A stretch of 64,000 nt of DNA from Strix aluco (GCF_031877795.1 NC_133938.1:18274920-18338919), one strand, 5' to 3'. Shown: positions 22,190-35,930, counted from the first letter of the stretch. Notes: generated by a model from the sequence alone, not told the origin. Translations and numbers: made by a program.

Positions 22190-25100
22190 ATTCTGAATAT
22201 GGAACTGAATGTTGTTTCTAGTTTTAAAACAAGCAAATAATAAAACAAGCTCCATGTGAGCATTTAATAGGTATGAACTTAAACTTCTGCCAGAAAATGA
22301 CCTTTTCTTCAGAGGATCTTTTGTTATTTTTCTTGCTTAACAACCCTGCCCCAAAATGCACACTCCAGAACAAAGGAAAAAAAAACTTAACTTAATGTTG
22401 AGTGTTTGCCTCTAAAACAGAGTGTTTTGGAACTCTGTGAAGAGAACTTTACAGAAGTTGAAGGGTGGGGGGTTGTTTCAAAAGAAATGTCTTCTACTCT
22501 GAGCATTTCTTTGCAAATCAAGGATTCTCTGTAGTATTAAAAAGTTTAGTGTAGACCCCTAAAAGGTGGAGCTGTTTTGCAGAACTGTTGGGGGGAAAAA
22601 AAAAAAAAAGGCAAAACAGTATTTCTTGCCTATAAATATAGTAGACTCTCAGGAAAAATGAAAATCCCATGAATGCCTTTAAATCTGTCAGACTGATCTT
22701 GTACAATGGAGAAAAGAAGTTGGACTTAGCAAGAAAGAAATTGTGACCTTACAGCCAAGAGCCACATATTCATCTGAGACCCTGGCACTCTAATTTCACA
22801 GGGCAAAGTGGCTTCTTAGTGAAATGACACGTCTCTGTGTGGAGCCTTTTAGCACACCAGTCAGTGAGGACTAGTGAGTACTGATGTATCCTCCAGCTAA
22901 CTTCTGCTCTTTATCAGTTAGCTTTGGTGAAAGCACCGTTACGTACCCAACACTAGTCAAGTATAACTGGTACTATACTGCTGTGCGCTGTGAGTGCCCA
23001 CTGTGTAGTCATGCAACACAGAATTCTGTTCTTCTGTTTGATTTCCACAGTTTTCTCCACTTGTGAGCCAGCAGATGGAAGGATAGCATGTGGCTATCTG
23101 TGTAATGTTAAAAGGTACAGGTGAAATGCAAAGAACCACTTCAGTGGAAAGTTTGATGCATTGGAAACCAAACTGAAAGTATCTGTTGCTATGGGACAGC
23201 AGCATTGCAGAGTGTGGACTGACAGGGATGCAGTTGGTTCCCTGCCCATCCTCAGAGGAGTCTCAGGTGTGTAAGGCCACGGGGGCCAAAGGGCACTATG
23301 TGCAGGGCCCACAGGTCTGCCTCCTGCAAGTCTCCCTGGGAAATCAGCAGGTTTCAGTGGGGGAAGTGATACTCATCTTGTGCAGGCTCTGGTCTGAATG
23401 TAGATGTGCACAGACACATGGTGACTGTCATATCACCTAATTGGAGCATGGTGCTCCAACAGTCTGATTATGTTTCTCATATTATTTCCTCTTCCCTCTG
23501 GTAAATAGACATTTGGTCCATACCTAGGTCCTCTTGGCAAAGTAGCATTAGCTATGGTTGGTTATTAAAGTAAAAAAGTGTTTGGGGTTTTTTCATCCTG
23601 TTTTAAACTACTTTAATTTTTTAGCGTGTATACCTTCAAGATTAAGTCATAGCCTTTCCTTCTTCCTAGGCATATATGAGCTTGTGCAGTTCTTCGATGT
23701 TGCAACCAGTTACTAAGAAGGATACAGAAACATGCTGAAATCAGAGACTGAGAATTGCAAGAAGCTGGCAAACACTGTGTGGTACTGTGAAATGTGGTGT
23801 TCTGTATTTTTCCATTGTGCTGAAGAAGTTTGGGAAAGCTGAATGCTATAAAGTCACTGCTGTGTGTGCTTTAAGCACATGAATCCTGAAAGGGGAAGCT
23901 GCTAAACTATTCGGGCTGAACTATCATTCATGGAAGCACAGCAAGGTGAAAATTGTAAATTTGAACTTTTTCATCCAGAAGTGAGCTCACCCAGAAATGG
24001 TTCTTTTCCATCCCCTGTTGACACTTGCTACTGTGCTCTTTGTTACTGCGTGTAGGGTGTTGGCCCTCTGTGGCAGGGACCATCAGCTTCTGTGTATTTC
24101 ATTAGTTCAGACTGGGAAATTATGACACTTATAAACAGAAGGAGAAAAATCAAGGAAAAAATGTATTTTTAAGGTCATGTGAACATTAGGACTAAAACCC
24201 AACTCGAAGAACATGGTCTTCACTTGATGGAAATTGTTTTAATTCCTTCCTGACATTAGCAGTGCTTGGTAGATTTCTCTGAGGTTCCACCAGTTAAGAC
24301 TTCAGATGTATATGTTCTTAGGAAATCACTTTTACACTTGAACAAGCAGTATGTCCTGGCCTGGTATATACTTTGAGTTACTGCCTTAAAAAGAATTAAA
24401 AATACAGAACATAAATTTTGCTGCATGATATTTGTATTCACAACTCTGGACTATTTTCTCACCAAGCAATGAGGACAGGAAGCTTGTTTTTCTGGGGGAA
24501 AGGGAGGAAAAAAAATTGAAAAAAAAATTGTTGGCTCATGCCCCATGGACCAGCTGGTGCTCTGCTCCTCTGAACATGCTCCATACCCACAGCCATCACT
24601 GAGAATGGTGGGGCTGCTCCATGGGAGAATGAGAGCAGCTTGCTGGGGGGCTGCACTGCCCTTCTCTCACCTGCAGAAGTGGGATCAAGGGCTAGTCTCA
24701 CCTGCTGGGATCCCTGCTGCTCTGTGGGGTATTGCGGAAGGGTCATCAGCAGTGATTTCAGGCTGGACATCCAGCTGTGTGGATGTGATGGAAGCACGCA
24801 GTACCAGTGTGGCCCTGCTCATGCCTGCAATTTCCCAGGTACAAATATGTTGCCAAGGCTTCTGGAAGGTGTGGAGCCCGCTGCATGTGCTCTGCCCAGG
24901 TGCAGTGGACTAAATCCAGTCCTCTGGGGATGTATTTCACCTGTATGCTCTCGAAACCCTGGGCAAATTTAGAAATTTCTTGAATTTCACTGCAGAAAGC
25001 TTCTGGGTCAAAGACGACTTCCCTAAAGAAAGCCAGAGGTAGAAGTACCTTCATCAGGTCCTTCCCAGAAACGTGCAGTTGTACAGACTTTACCCTTTCT

Positions 25101-25460
25101 ATTTTAGAGCTGCTCCTCTTTTCCCCTGGTGGCTTTCCCACCCCATCTTTTGTCTAGGTTGCTAAATGCAGTAGAAGGTACTATATTTCTCTGTTGAGCT
25201 GAATACTGTTAGTCCAGGGTTCAACATTTTAATTCATGCTTCCCTGCTTTTATTTAGGTATTGAAAAAAGAGGTGTGGGGGTTTGTTGTGAAGTGACAAA
25301 GGATTCAAGACACAAAGCACCTCAAATTTAAACACATCTAGGAAGACTTTTTAAAAACCAGAAAAGAGTAAAAAATCAAAAAGGAAAAATGTAAGGACGG
25401 ACACATCCTAATGAAACTTAAGGTTCATACTCTTTTATTTTTCCCACATTATACCTTGCT
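22190..25460. other. Unique non-coding sequence with GC-richer patches
   Basis: No gene is recognised. Patches at about 23200-23430 and 24540-24950 are richer in G and C and have open frames on both strands, with no motif I can name. They might be decayed transposon interiors. A run of 14 A lies at 22596-22609, preceded by six G. Confidence 0.55.
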
Positions 25461-28140
25461 CTTTTGGGGGGTGGGTGGGAAGATTTATTACATCTAGCGT
25501 TCAGGGTGACAGTCCTGTAGCAAAGCAATGCAATGCTGGAGAGTTTGCTGGCAGAATTCAATAGCACAAAGGTTTTCAGAAACTATTTTTCTTTCCCCCT
25601 TTTTTTTTCTACAGCAACGATTCCTAGCCATTCATCATAAAGCACTAAAAATCAAAGAGCAATATTCACGAGCCTCCTAGTACAGTATGTTAAACTCTGA
25701 TAACTGTCAGGAAGAGGCTGTCTGAAAGGGAAGAGCCAGGTAGCAGCACAGAAAACAAAAAAACATGTTGGGGAAAAAAAGTACTGAAGAATGAAAGGAG
25801 AGAAAATGTGCTAAGCAAAGGGGGCCGAGCAGTACTCCTGCGTTACATTTGTCATGCTGCCATTTTGTTAACAAGAGAGATACATTACACTAGTGTAAGA
25901 TGTTGTGAGTTCTGGAGTTCTGTCTGTTTTCCAGAACCCTGGAGTGACCATGTATGCCAGTGGTATATACTGTTCTTACAAATTGCTCTACTGGATCCAG
26001 AAATATGTTAGTTTGAATTTATTCAGCTAATGTTTTATGCGAACATCTTTCAGCCTAGGGCTTGCCTGTGAACAGTTTGCTGTGAAGATTTGATATTCAA
26101 AATGTGAACTGTTTTCGGTAGATGCATAGGAAGTTCAGAATATGTCTCTGTTCTCTGTCTGGAATATTGTAAGTCTTGGCATTGGATTTTGAGATGCAAT
26201 CTCTCAGTTGTAAAATCAAAACTCCTGTTCAATGGACGTTCTGTTGTATTCTTTTAACACTACCCTTTGGTGAGAAGCTGTCATAGTACAGATCTAGAAT
26301 ATTTCTCAATAGTAAGCAGGAAGCATGTGAATTATTTCCTTTTTTTTCCAATTTGAGTGAATATTCATAAGTTGTCCTCTGCAGAATATTCCTGACCCTG
26401 GCCTTGGCACTGTTAAGGCTAGATGGCTGGTAGCATGTTAAAGAGAACAGGGCTTCCCCATAGACCTCCTAGAAGAACACATCTCTGATCTGCTTGATGG
26501 ACTCCCACGATGGTTCCATGTAGAGGTTAAGTCTTTCTATGCTTTTCCTTTTCTCTGACCAATCCCATCAACCTATTTTCAGCCATTTTCTTTATTTCAG
26601 GGGAATATTATGAACAAATAAAATGAATGCATGCAGGAAAATCAAAGCTACCTTGATAAGTGCAAAATAAAAAATGACCATACCACAGTGCTTTGATAGT
26701 GAGCAGAGATGTCTGCGATAAATAAAAATTGAACCCATCATTATAGATAGTAAATTCTGGGGTTTTTGGATGTCACATAGTCACCAAAAATAGAGAGCAA
26801 TGAAACATTTGGTCACTAGAAATGCTTTCAGCTTTATGCCTTTCTCTGTAGTTAGAAGTGTGTTAGGATATCTTTAACATACCAGTATGAATCATGGGAG
26901 CTGCTGTAATGATGGAGAGTTGTAGCCATTCCAGAAATCTTGCTTGCCCCTTCATAGATGATATTCAGAGAATTTGCAAGAATAAGCGAATTTTGATACC
27001 TTCTTGTCAGTCTAGATTCTTTCTACTCTCTAAGAGTCTAAGAACACTATTGCTTAGTGGGAATGTTTTTGATTGATGCCTGTTTTGATGCTTAGCTTCT
27101 TCCATGTCTCTAGTCATCGCATGTGTCAGTGTCTAGCTAGTTAAGAGAACATGTGAAGAGTTTCTTTCCAATCTAGGATCATTTTATTTCTTAAACCAGC
27201 TAGTAGGAATTATCCTCTGCTTTTCTGGGAGATAATATTGCTTTTAAAACAAGCTCATCATCCACTAATCCATTTTCAAACCCTGTTGGGCAATCTGGGT
27301 TAAGTAGAGTATAACAGAGTTATCCTGCTGGATTGATTGTGTAGAGTTAGATCTTTTACATGTGGGGAGCCCAAGACCCCAGGGTCTAATAGTAATACTG
27401 CCTTCTCCATGAATAATTTATTGAATCTGTAAAGACTGTGTTCTATTATAAAATGTAGATTGGAGGGAGGGGGCTGTATGTTTGGGGTTTTTTTAAGATT
27501 CTGCAAAACTTTCACAACCATACCTGAAATATGACCAAACAGATGTTGGGAATGAAACTTATAAAGTTTGTTTAAATCTGAGTAAACTGGGCTTAGCTTT
27601 TCCATGGTTATTGTACTGCAACAGCTTCATGTAATGATCATTTACTCAGAAGCAACCAAGTTCCTGTTCTTTTGCAGTTATCCAGTGCTCACTTAGATTT
27701 TGCTGGTACCCAGCCTGTATTTGAATTCCAGTTCTGGTTTGGTGTCATATCTCCTACTCAAACCTTGCCTAACTGTTGTCCCCAGGGCCTCCTGCATATA
27801 CAGTTACTTGTAATTGGGTGTGCCTATTGTAGCTCTTGAAGAACATCCAGTGTTCTTGTTTCTAAGTAAGAAAAATTCAGTTCATGTAGGTACTGAATGT
27901 GTTTGAAAAACTGTTCTGTAAATATATATTTTTCTATTGTGATAAAAATATAAGAAGAAGAGCAAACAAAATAGGACAAATGTTACATATAAATGCTGAA
28001 GGTGTGTATATCATTCCAGTGTTCAGAAAGTCAATATACACAAACCTTAAGCAAGCCTCTCTGTTCTCTGAAGAAGAAAATGTTCTACTCTCAGTAATTC
28101 TGAGTGTAACAGGATTGTAATGCATAGCGATCAGGAAAAA
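25461..28140. other. Unique non-coding sequence
   Basis: No gene is recognised. A G-rich string of 6, 3 and 3 G separated by single T lies at 25466-25479; it falls just short of a canonical four-run quadruplex motif. The rest is ordinary AT-leaning sequence with chance open frames. Confidence 0.6.
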
Positions 28141-28150
28141 CGAGGGGCAG

Positions 28151-28174
28151 AATTCAGCTCAGAGGAGCTGAATT
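28151..28174. repeat. Perfect 10-bp inverted repeat
   Basis: AATTCAGCTC (28151-28160) and GAGCTGAATT (28165-28174) are exact reverse complements around an AGAG spacer. The hairpin would have a 10-bp stem and a four-base loop. No T-run follows, so it is not a polymerase III terminator. The function is unknown. Confidence 0.75.
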
Positions 28175-28179
28175 TTCTC

Positions 28180-30175
28180 AACTTGCACTACTAATCATGC
28201 AAGTAAGAATGGATACTCATGTTTGGTTTGCATTTCCTCTCTATTTAAAACAGGTGCAACTGGATGAATCAAAGAAAGAAAAGAACATTTCAATTCCTGT
28301 ATTCATAGTGTTTTAAACAACGCAGAAAAGATGTTATTCTGTATGCTGTTTTGCTTGTCTTCCCTGTTTCTAGGGGGGTGAAAATTGTAAAATGAATGTA
28401 AGGATCCTGTTCTTTGTCTCCTACCATACTCTCTGCAGCCTTTTTCTTTCCTCCAAGGCACCTCTATTAGGTGTTTCTACAGCTCTTACTCTCATAGATT
28501 CATCCGAGTAGTGTGAACAGCTGGATAGCAAATTCATTTCCCATTCTGCCTTTGGATTTCACAAAACCTTAAAAAAATGAAGAGGAGTAAAGAAGCTATT
28601 TTTCCAGATCAACACCAGGCCTCTTCCGTGTCTCATTTAGATTTTTAATCTTCAGTCTATTGGAGATTACCCCTATTACTATGGAGTGGATCACTCTGCC
28701 AGTCTTTCTCACTGGATCACTTGGCTTTATATAGTTAAATCTATATAAAAACAGAAGCCTCAACTTTATTCTTGTGCTTCCCAAGCAACTTGGCAAGAGG
28801 GTATTCTTGGATGGCCTTTCTGTCTGGATTTATCCAGAAACTTCTTTGTTGCCTCTGATCGTGATTATTTTATTTCTGCAGGATCCCACTGTGACCAGTG
28901 TAGAAGTTTTAAGCAGGTGCAGATGTGCTTCTCAGTGTCAGATACATGACCTCTTCAATTTCCTAACTCCTGGTGGTGTATCCTAACCATGTCACAAAGA
29001 AACATTGACTTCTTGCTTTAAATTTGGGTTTCCACTTCTGCACTCTGAATAAGAGAACTGCTTAGTCTGAGTCGGGGTGTGTGAAGAGAAACAAGACAAT
29101 GCTTTTCTTTATATCCCTTTTTAAAATATCACCCGCAAGTACTCTTGTAACAACGTGAGCAGCATTGGTCAATATATGAAACAACTCTTCCTTTATCAAA
29201 GACAGAAACTGCAGTGTGACTCCTGAAGAAAAAAACAATTCCAAGATAACAGCAGAGTTATATTCTCAAATATCAACATCTTTTTCCTCTTTTAATGAAA
29301 AATATCCTTGTTTTAAGAATTTCTTTTAAAATTTAATTGCAGATTTTATACATCATAGTATGTGAAAGTATTCCATCCATGAGTAATGTTACAGGCACTT
29401 TAGCTGTATCTTACCTCCATTTACACTTAGTTTTCTGTCTTTTCCTGGTAGCATTTCTTATTCATCTTATTCCTTCTCATTTTTGTTCTCAGAAGATGCA
29501 AGTGGTTTTTACTTAGGCTTTGCAATATACATGAAATGATAAACACTCAGCATTATTTCTAGGACTGTGTAGATGAAAAAGTGTGCTTTGAGATTCTGGG
29601 GTTTTCTCCTTTGAACAAGTAGAGGGATTATTTTCTCCTTAGTTCAATAGTAACTTAAAGGTATTTTTTTAAACTTCCCAAAACAAGCAGATGAAGAAAT
29701 TTAAAAAATCATGCTTGGCCAAGTATGTAAAAACAGGACACTTCTAATGTGGATTGTTCTACAAACATAACAATGGCTGAGACATCCAGGAAACAAGTTT
29801 AATATAATTAAGTCATTTACCCAGGAGATTCCTAGCAGAGAATATCTTTGACTCAGTTAACTGGTAAATTGTTAACATCAGGATTAAAAACCAGCACAGT
29901 GCAAATATTGACATATTACAATGCTAAAATTAAAAGACATTATAATCATGACTAGGGCCAGAGAAGATACTTCTACATCCAGGGCAGAATGTCAAGAGGA
30001 GGCAGGAGCCATTTCATGAATGCAAGATGTAGCTGAGTGTAATTCAAAGGAAGTATAGCTCCTGTTGCAGGTGCAAGGCACAGCTGATGAGCTGACTTTG
30101 TTTCTTGCCTCTGGAGAAGGCAGGTTGCCCCAGATCCATCTACACTTGTCCTACAGTGAAGATGTAGACATTGAG
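28180..30175. other. Unique non-coding sequence
   Basis: Nothing is recognised. The open frames are short and unrelated to known families, and no tandem or dispersed repeat was seen. Confidence 0.6.
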
Positions 30176-30179
30176 TCCT

Positions 30180-30800
30180 AAGCTCAACAGGAGCTAGGAG
30201 CCAATCTCCCTCAAATATTTGACTCAACTTGGTGAAAAATTAATTTATTGCCAGTTAAAATAAATACTTAGTTGTTAACTTGGGTAGTGGGAAACAGAAA
30301 GACAAATGTTAAAACACCACCTTTCATCCCCACTTTCCCAGTCTCAGCTTCACTCCAGATTCCTCTACACCCACCCTGAATGGTCCAGTGGGGAAGGGGG
30401 TTGCAGTCAGTTGTTCTCTGCTTTTCCTTCCTCCTTGCACTTTTCCTCTGCTCCAGAGCAGACTCTTTAGGGCCTGCAGTCCTGTCAGGAGCATCTGTCT
30501 GCTCCAGCATGGGGTCTTCTATAGGCGGCAGCGGTATCTGCTCTGCCATAGCACACCTCTTCCTCTGGCCTTGGTGTTCCCTCTGTTGTTTTTTCTGTTC
30601 CCTCCTCTTCTCTCCACCTGGCATTTTCTGGCCTTTCTTTAAACACCTTACCTCAGAGGTGCCCCACACATGGCTGTGGTGGGTGGGTTGGAGCTGGCTG
30701 GAACTGGCCTCTCCTCACAGAGGCTGCCCCTGTGGCCCCCACCAGCACTGTGCCGACAGGTAGGCCCAGGCTGGTGGTAGGGTTTTTTTCACAGTTCATT
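30180..30800 (-). mobile_element. Decayed solo LTR of an avian endogenous retrovirus family
   Basis: Read on the minus strand, the order of parts matches an LTR family common in bird genomes, as I recall it. A GGCCAGTTCCAGCCAGCTCC segment comes first (plus 30693-30712). A GGGGCACCTCTGAGG-AAGAAAGG-like segment follows. Next come two CTGGAGCAG units 51 bp apart (plus 30499-30507 and 30448-30456). A purine-rich AGTGCAAGGAGGAAGGAAAAGC stretch follows those. The minus-strand end reads GTTTCCCACTACCC, then AATAAA, then CCAAGTTGAGTC. No retroviral gene lies on either side, so it is a solo LTR or fragment. The family name and exact ends are uncertain. Open frames reading through it on either strand, including 133 codons on the minus strand, are translations of LTR sequence, not genes. 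Confidence 0.6.
30244..30249 (-). promoter_or_regulatory. AATAAA polyadenylation signal of the LTR
   Basis: TTTATT on the plus strand is AATAAA on the minus strand. It lies where the R region of this LTR family carries its polyadenylation signal, just before the CCAAGTTGAGTC segment. The hexamer is intact despite decay elsewhere. An intact signal does not show that it is used. Confidence 0.4.
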
Positions 30801-30899
30801 TGTGAATAGCAAGCTTTGGTTTCTTCAGAAGAGCCCCCAGCAAGCCAAATGTAAAGTCCTAATACCTTTTTCTTTTCCAAAGGAGGACTGAGTTTCCTG

Positions 30900-31110
30900 C
30901 TGTAAGAACTGTTTCAGCGGAGACAGGTAGCTCATGATAAATTTAGCTGTAATCTGCTAAATATATGCTAATGCTTTGCTGCCAATGTATGAGCATTCAT
31001 GCCTCTTACCCATTGGTGCTAATTATCTAACATACATTACCATAAAGCTGGAATTGCGTGAGGTATGTTAGTGCTTCCTAAACTTTATTTCAGACAACTT
31101 TCCAGCTTAT
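30900..31110. promoter_or_regulatory. Short AT-rich, possibly constrained stretch
   Basis: About 200 bp following the LTR are repeat-free and AT-rich, with motifs such as ATATATGCTAATGC, GAGCATTCATGCC and GCTAATTATC. These look like octamer or homeodomain binding sites. The evidence is only appearance. Confidence 0.2.
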
Positions 31111-31114
31111 TCAT

Positions 31115-34100
31115 CAGTAGGTAATTTTATAGCTCCCGGACACAGCTCTCTCAGAGTAATGTGGCTCCTTCAGTTTTCTCTGCAAAAATGACAAGATGCA
31201 GGCCAGCCAGTCCCCCACTGCTTGCTCTGGTGAAATGATATTCCCGTCACAACTCCTGCTGTAATCACTTCTACTAATCTTGCGCTCTCTCATTCCCACA
31301 TAGGTTCTCCAGATCATTACACAAGTTAGCTCTTCCCTGCCTGCCCACCAGTCACAGGATTCAAACAATGAGCCTCAAATTATGCTGAGAATAAATGGAG
31401 ATAAACAGCAAACCCAAGGAGACAAATAAGACAAACACCTTGAAAAGGAACCAGTAAGTGAAATGGGATGTGACAGGCTCAGGAAGATGAGAGGGAATGA
31501 TTTCCTGGAATGCAGCAGCAATTTTGTGCCAGCAGCAATGCGCTGGCTGTACTTGACCTTCAGTAACCTTTATCCCCGTCTCCTACTGCTGCTCCTACAG
31601 CTTCTCAGCCTGGTTCTCCTCCTTCGCTGCTGCTCTTGTGGTTTCCATGGTCATATACTTTATCTAACTGGTACTGATGCTGCATTTTCTGCAATTGGGC
31701 TCTTCCTATGAAGGTGCTGCAATCTGTGCGTTTCCCCACACCTGCCTGGGGTGGGATGCAGCCTGGGGGTTCTGCAGTTGCACGCAGAGGGAAGTCCTCT
31801 GTCTATCTTCTTGACAGCTTTGACCTGACATTTTCACACATGGAAATTAATGTCCAGCATTAACAGAACAATTGCTTGAGGAAAATCACTTGGAACTTTT
31901 TCTTGAGACCTTCCAGAGGGTGCTATTTGTTGGATTTGGCTGGGAATTATCTGGCAAAATGGGTTTTTCCCTGGAAGGTTTCAGTTCCTCAAAATTAAAG
32001 CTGTTATTAGGAATGAGTAAATGCCAATAATTTCTTGGAATATGCTTCCTGGGGTTTAAGCATTCTGATCTGATAGGTCTGAAGTGAGACAGAAATCATT
32101 TCTCTAGTTTGAAAATATCTGGTGAATGGAATTACAAAACGTCTTTAAAAATGGAAATAAAAATGAAATATTTTGAAATGATTGAAGTGGAGAGTCTCTA
32201 TTGACATGATTTGTTTTGATGGGCTTGACTTTGTGCCTTTTTTTTTCAATTTTGCCTCTTTGTCTCAGGTCAGAGTGTGGGGGTGAGGGGGACATCTTGT
32301 GAAATTTTGGTAGGACATGGCCTTGGGTAACCATTCCCACCCTGGTCTTGTTCTTCCGCATTTGAAGGGAAATGGTTAAAAGCAAATGTTTTATGAAGCT
32401 ATTGTCAAACAAAGCTTGTTAGCAGAGACCACCAGCAGCTTTGGAAGGAAGCGAGTATCCCCAGTCCAATGATGCTCAAAATATTTTAAGAAAAAATGTT
32501 GCTTTTGTGTTTAAGCTGTGTATCAGGATATCAATTCCTTTTGGCAATGCATAGAGGCCAATGGCAATAACATCAAATATCTGTGTGAGTACTTCATTAC
32601 ATATTTGATTCAGTGTAGTGCATCTCCTAATCGTGTTCCTGACATATCACTGTAACTGTGTTGTTTGGTCTCAGTATGCTCTTGTGTACCCTCATGCAGT
32701 GTAATATCAAAACATTTTCTGTTACTAAGAGCAGTGTGTGTGTGAATCCATCTTTGTGTATGAAGCACTCCCCTCTGTCTCTTCTCAGCCTGTCGGGAAA
32801 AGAGTTTGATTATTTTATAGAATTTTGCTTTGTTTGAAGAAATTATTGAGGGATGTTCAGCCAGAAAGATGAGGTTTATACTGAAGTTTTCAAGTGAGTT
32901 TATTTTTCTCTCCTCAGGGAAGAAGGTCTGTAGTCCACATCTAGCTCCTCCAAAAGTCGTCTACTCCTCTCAGGAGCATCTTGCCTGTTTGCTGGCAGAT
33001 TCACTGTTTGGAGGAACATGGCTGTCATGGGAGGTTGTGGTCAGAGAAGGGGAAGGAGGTCTCACAAGTAGGTGGGGCCAGTCCTGCAGTGGACTTCGAA
33101 TTTCAGGGTAGCGACCTTGAACTCATCTTCACTCTGCAGGGAGCCAGCATGGTAAGCCAGAGCACTGGGGTGAAATGTTTGCTGTGACCTGCATTGCTGA
33201 TCAGTTGAACTGTTATGTATAGCAACACTTGGTATTTTTTTCAGGATATATAACTTCACTCCTAGATCTGAGTTGAAGTGACATAAGCACCAAGCGGTTC
33301 ACTATTCATTTACTGAAGGTATTTTGTGGCCTTTTTTTTCCTAATTTCTTTTACCTTCACTTAGGCCATACAAAAATTTCTTGTATTTGTAATGGATTAG
33401 TTTCTTACAGCTGGTGAAAAATAGTTCATTTATACTGGATAAATCCAAAATACTCTTTATAAGTGTCTTAGAATAATATAGTCCAGTAAACCTATATGCT
33501 AGGGAAATGGAATATTAGGAGTATGCCAATGACTGTCTCTCTTAAGATGAAATTATTGTAGAAATATGAATGGTGTGAGACTTTTTTTCTGGTTTTCTTG
33601 TGAAGCTCCAGTTCACGCTTCCTATCCACGAAGTATTCTTTATTGTTTAGAGTTCAGATGAGCCTGTCTTCAGTGATACAGTCAGCTTCATGGCTCCTGT
33701 CAAAGATCCCCAGAAACCTGCAGGTTCATGGTGCAAAGTGCTGATCTGATACAAGTTCATTCTGCTGGTTCTACTTTCTTCAAGAATCATTGATGGGTTA
33801 ACTTTACATTGGTAAGTTTTAAGCTAGAACAAATACCATCTTTTCTTTCTCAGTTGATGTCAGCTCAAAAATATGTCACCAACTCTGTATTGCAGGCTTT
33901 GGTGAGCTGCACAAACAAGTTATTTACCTGCTCTAGTCTGGCTTGAATTTTTCCTGCTGGGGGTGCAGTAGAGCATGACATGACATTAATGACCAAGGAT
34001 GGAACCACAGCCTCACCACTTGTGATTTTGTGGCTTGCTTTACAATATCAGCATTTTTCTTAAAGCTTCAGCTGCAGCATTCATAGGAATATGTCCGAAT

Positions 34101-35925
34101 TCAGCTGTGCTTAAAAATTATAAAATAATGTGTTTACCCCATGGAGATATGGGTTTAGATTGAGAAGAAATGTTCCTAATCCTCAAAAGGAGGATAAAAA
34201 GCCAAAGATCACTTGCATAGTATTTTGCGATATCTTAACTAACCACATCCTGAATTTTGGATGCTTGGCTTGTGATTTTTGAATTCCTGAGGTTAGAGGT
34301 AGTGAGATGGACAGTGCACAGGAATCAACACTAACTTGTGAAATCCAACAAAAACCTTAGAGTTATACTTTTACTGATGCCAAATAAATTGTATAAAACA
34401 TTTTCATAGGGAGTCAGCGACTAATTATTTTGTATTCACGTATGTTGCTGTAGAATTCAATGAGACCTCAACTTTTAAAATTAAATATTAAAAAAATAAC
34501 TATTACAGAGAGCTCATCAACAGCAGTGAAGTTATTTGCAGTATTCTTTGTGTAGAATATATGTATATTATCTTCACCTACTGTGGCATATCTTCTGCCA
34601 TGCTTGTTATGTGGCTCTAGACTCCCATTAACTGAATCCCTGGTGGAAAGCCGTTTCTCTACATTATATTGTAATGCTCTTGTTAATGATAAATTGATGA
34701 AGAGCTGCTTTTTTAGATTAGGTGAGTGGTCCTTTGATAATGGGGTTGGAATCAGGCCAGAGGTTTTATACTACTTTGCCTGGAGGGTGAGAACCAACTA
34801 AAATATTCCTTTCTTGTGTTCTGCTAGAAAATGAGACAGTCAAAGAATTTCAGCTTTTAATTTTAAGAGAGCAGTTCAACACTAGTTTACATGGTGGGTA
34901 TTTTTAGACTTTGTCTTTATCGTGCCCCATATTTCTATTAAATTATTAAAGAAAGGTACTTCTCATGTAATTAGAGAGCCAAGCACCTTTTAAACAAGAT
35001 CAACTTCTGTACCTTTGAATTGACTGGTTTCATTTTCTATGGCAAAAGATCATAAGGAAAATACTTTTGCATGTTTCAAAGTTAAGATCAATTGTTATCC
35101 TTTTCCAGTTTCAAATGCACTAGATTAGTACTTCTGCTGTAGCAGAAAACTGTTAGAATATTTATGGTTTTTATTTTTACATAAAACCAGACATTTCCTA
35201 TTATTTCTTTCTTTGGGCAAGGAATGTGCAATGCATTCTTACATCCATGGATATTTTTTGCTATTAACATTAATATAATTGAAATTAAGTGAAAGTAAAA
35301 TACATTTTTAAAGTGACACATATTTTTAAAGTTTCCAGTGTTGGCTGTGATGGTCTTTCTCAGCTCTGTACCTTGCCCTTTGGGAAAAAAAAAAACGTGG
35401 ACTGTGCATGCTCATCTCTTCTGATTGTGATTTGACAAGGTCATGCCTTGGTAGGATTGGGCTGCCTATTATTATCTTGATGTCACTTCAAAATTTAGTG
35501 GTATGTGGAAGAAGAGAGAGGGGACAGCAGAATTTTAATACACCCAATAGATGTAGGAATCTCTTTGCTTATTGCTGACTGGAGGTGGCTTCATGTTGCT
35601 TAATAAAGGACAATGCCTAATGGAGATACAGGACATTTATCTTCTCCATTAATAAAGTTCACACTTAAAATGTAATTACAATAAAACAGTTTTAGGTTAA
35701 GGTGACAAAATTGGAGTCTGGATTTTGATTCTGTCATGTTCGAATTTAGGTGTTTAGTTTAGTCCTCTATGAAAAACAAAGATACAAACCAAACAAAAAA
35801 CCACACACACACCCCCAAAAAAGTGCAGCTGATTTTGGAAATAAGCGTTTGATGCTTCTATTACCTAGAGTTTTGATCACAAGAAGATGAGAATTCTTTC
35901 CTATTGAAGAATTTCTTCAGCCTTT
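31115..35925. other. Unique non-coding sequence
   Basis: No gene is recognised. The open frame at 31463-31711 is leucine-rich because of a CTGCTGCTCCTAC-type stretch and shows no family resemblance. A CA-rich and C-rich tract (CACACACACACCCCC) lies at about 35803-35817. No transposon was recognised. Confidence 0.6.
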
Positions 35926-35930
35926 TAGAT

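Noticed and set aside
25466..25479. G-quadruplex at the G6-T-G3-T-G3 string
   Set aside because: It has only three separated runs of three or more G; a fourth run would need a zero-length loop.
30268..30763. Long open frames on both strands as protein genes
   Set aside because: They read through the LTR. The apparent proteins are translations of its repeated and purine-rich segments.
35730..35750. GTTCGAATTT as a tRNA or SINE B box
   Set aside because: It lacks the expected GG before and CC after, and no A box lies at a suitable distance.
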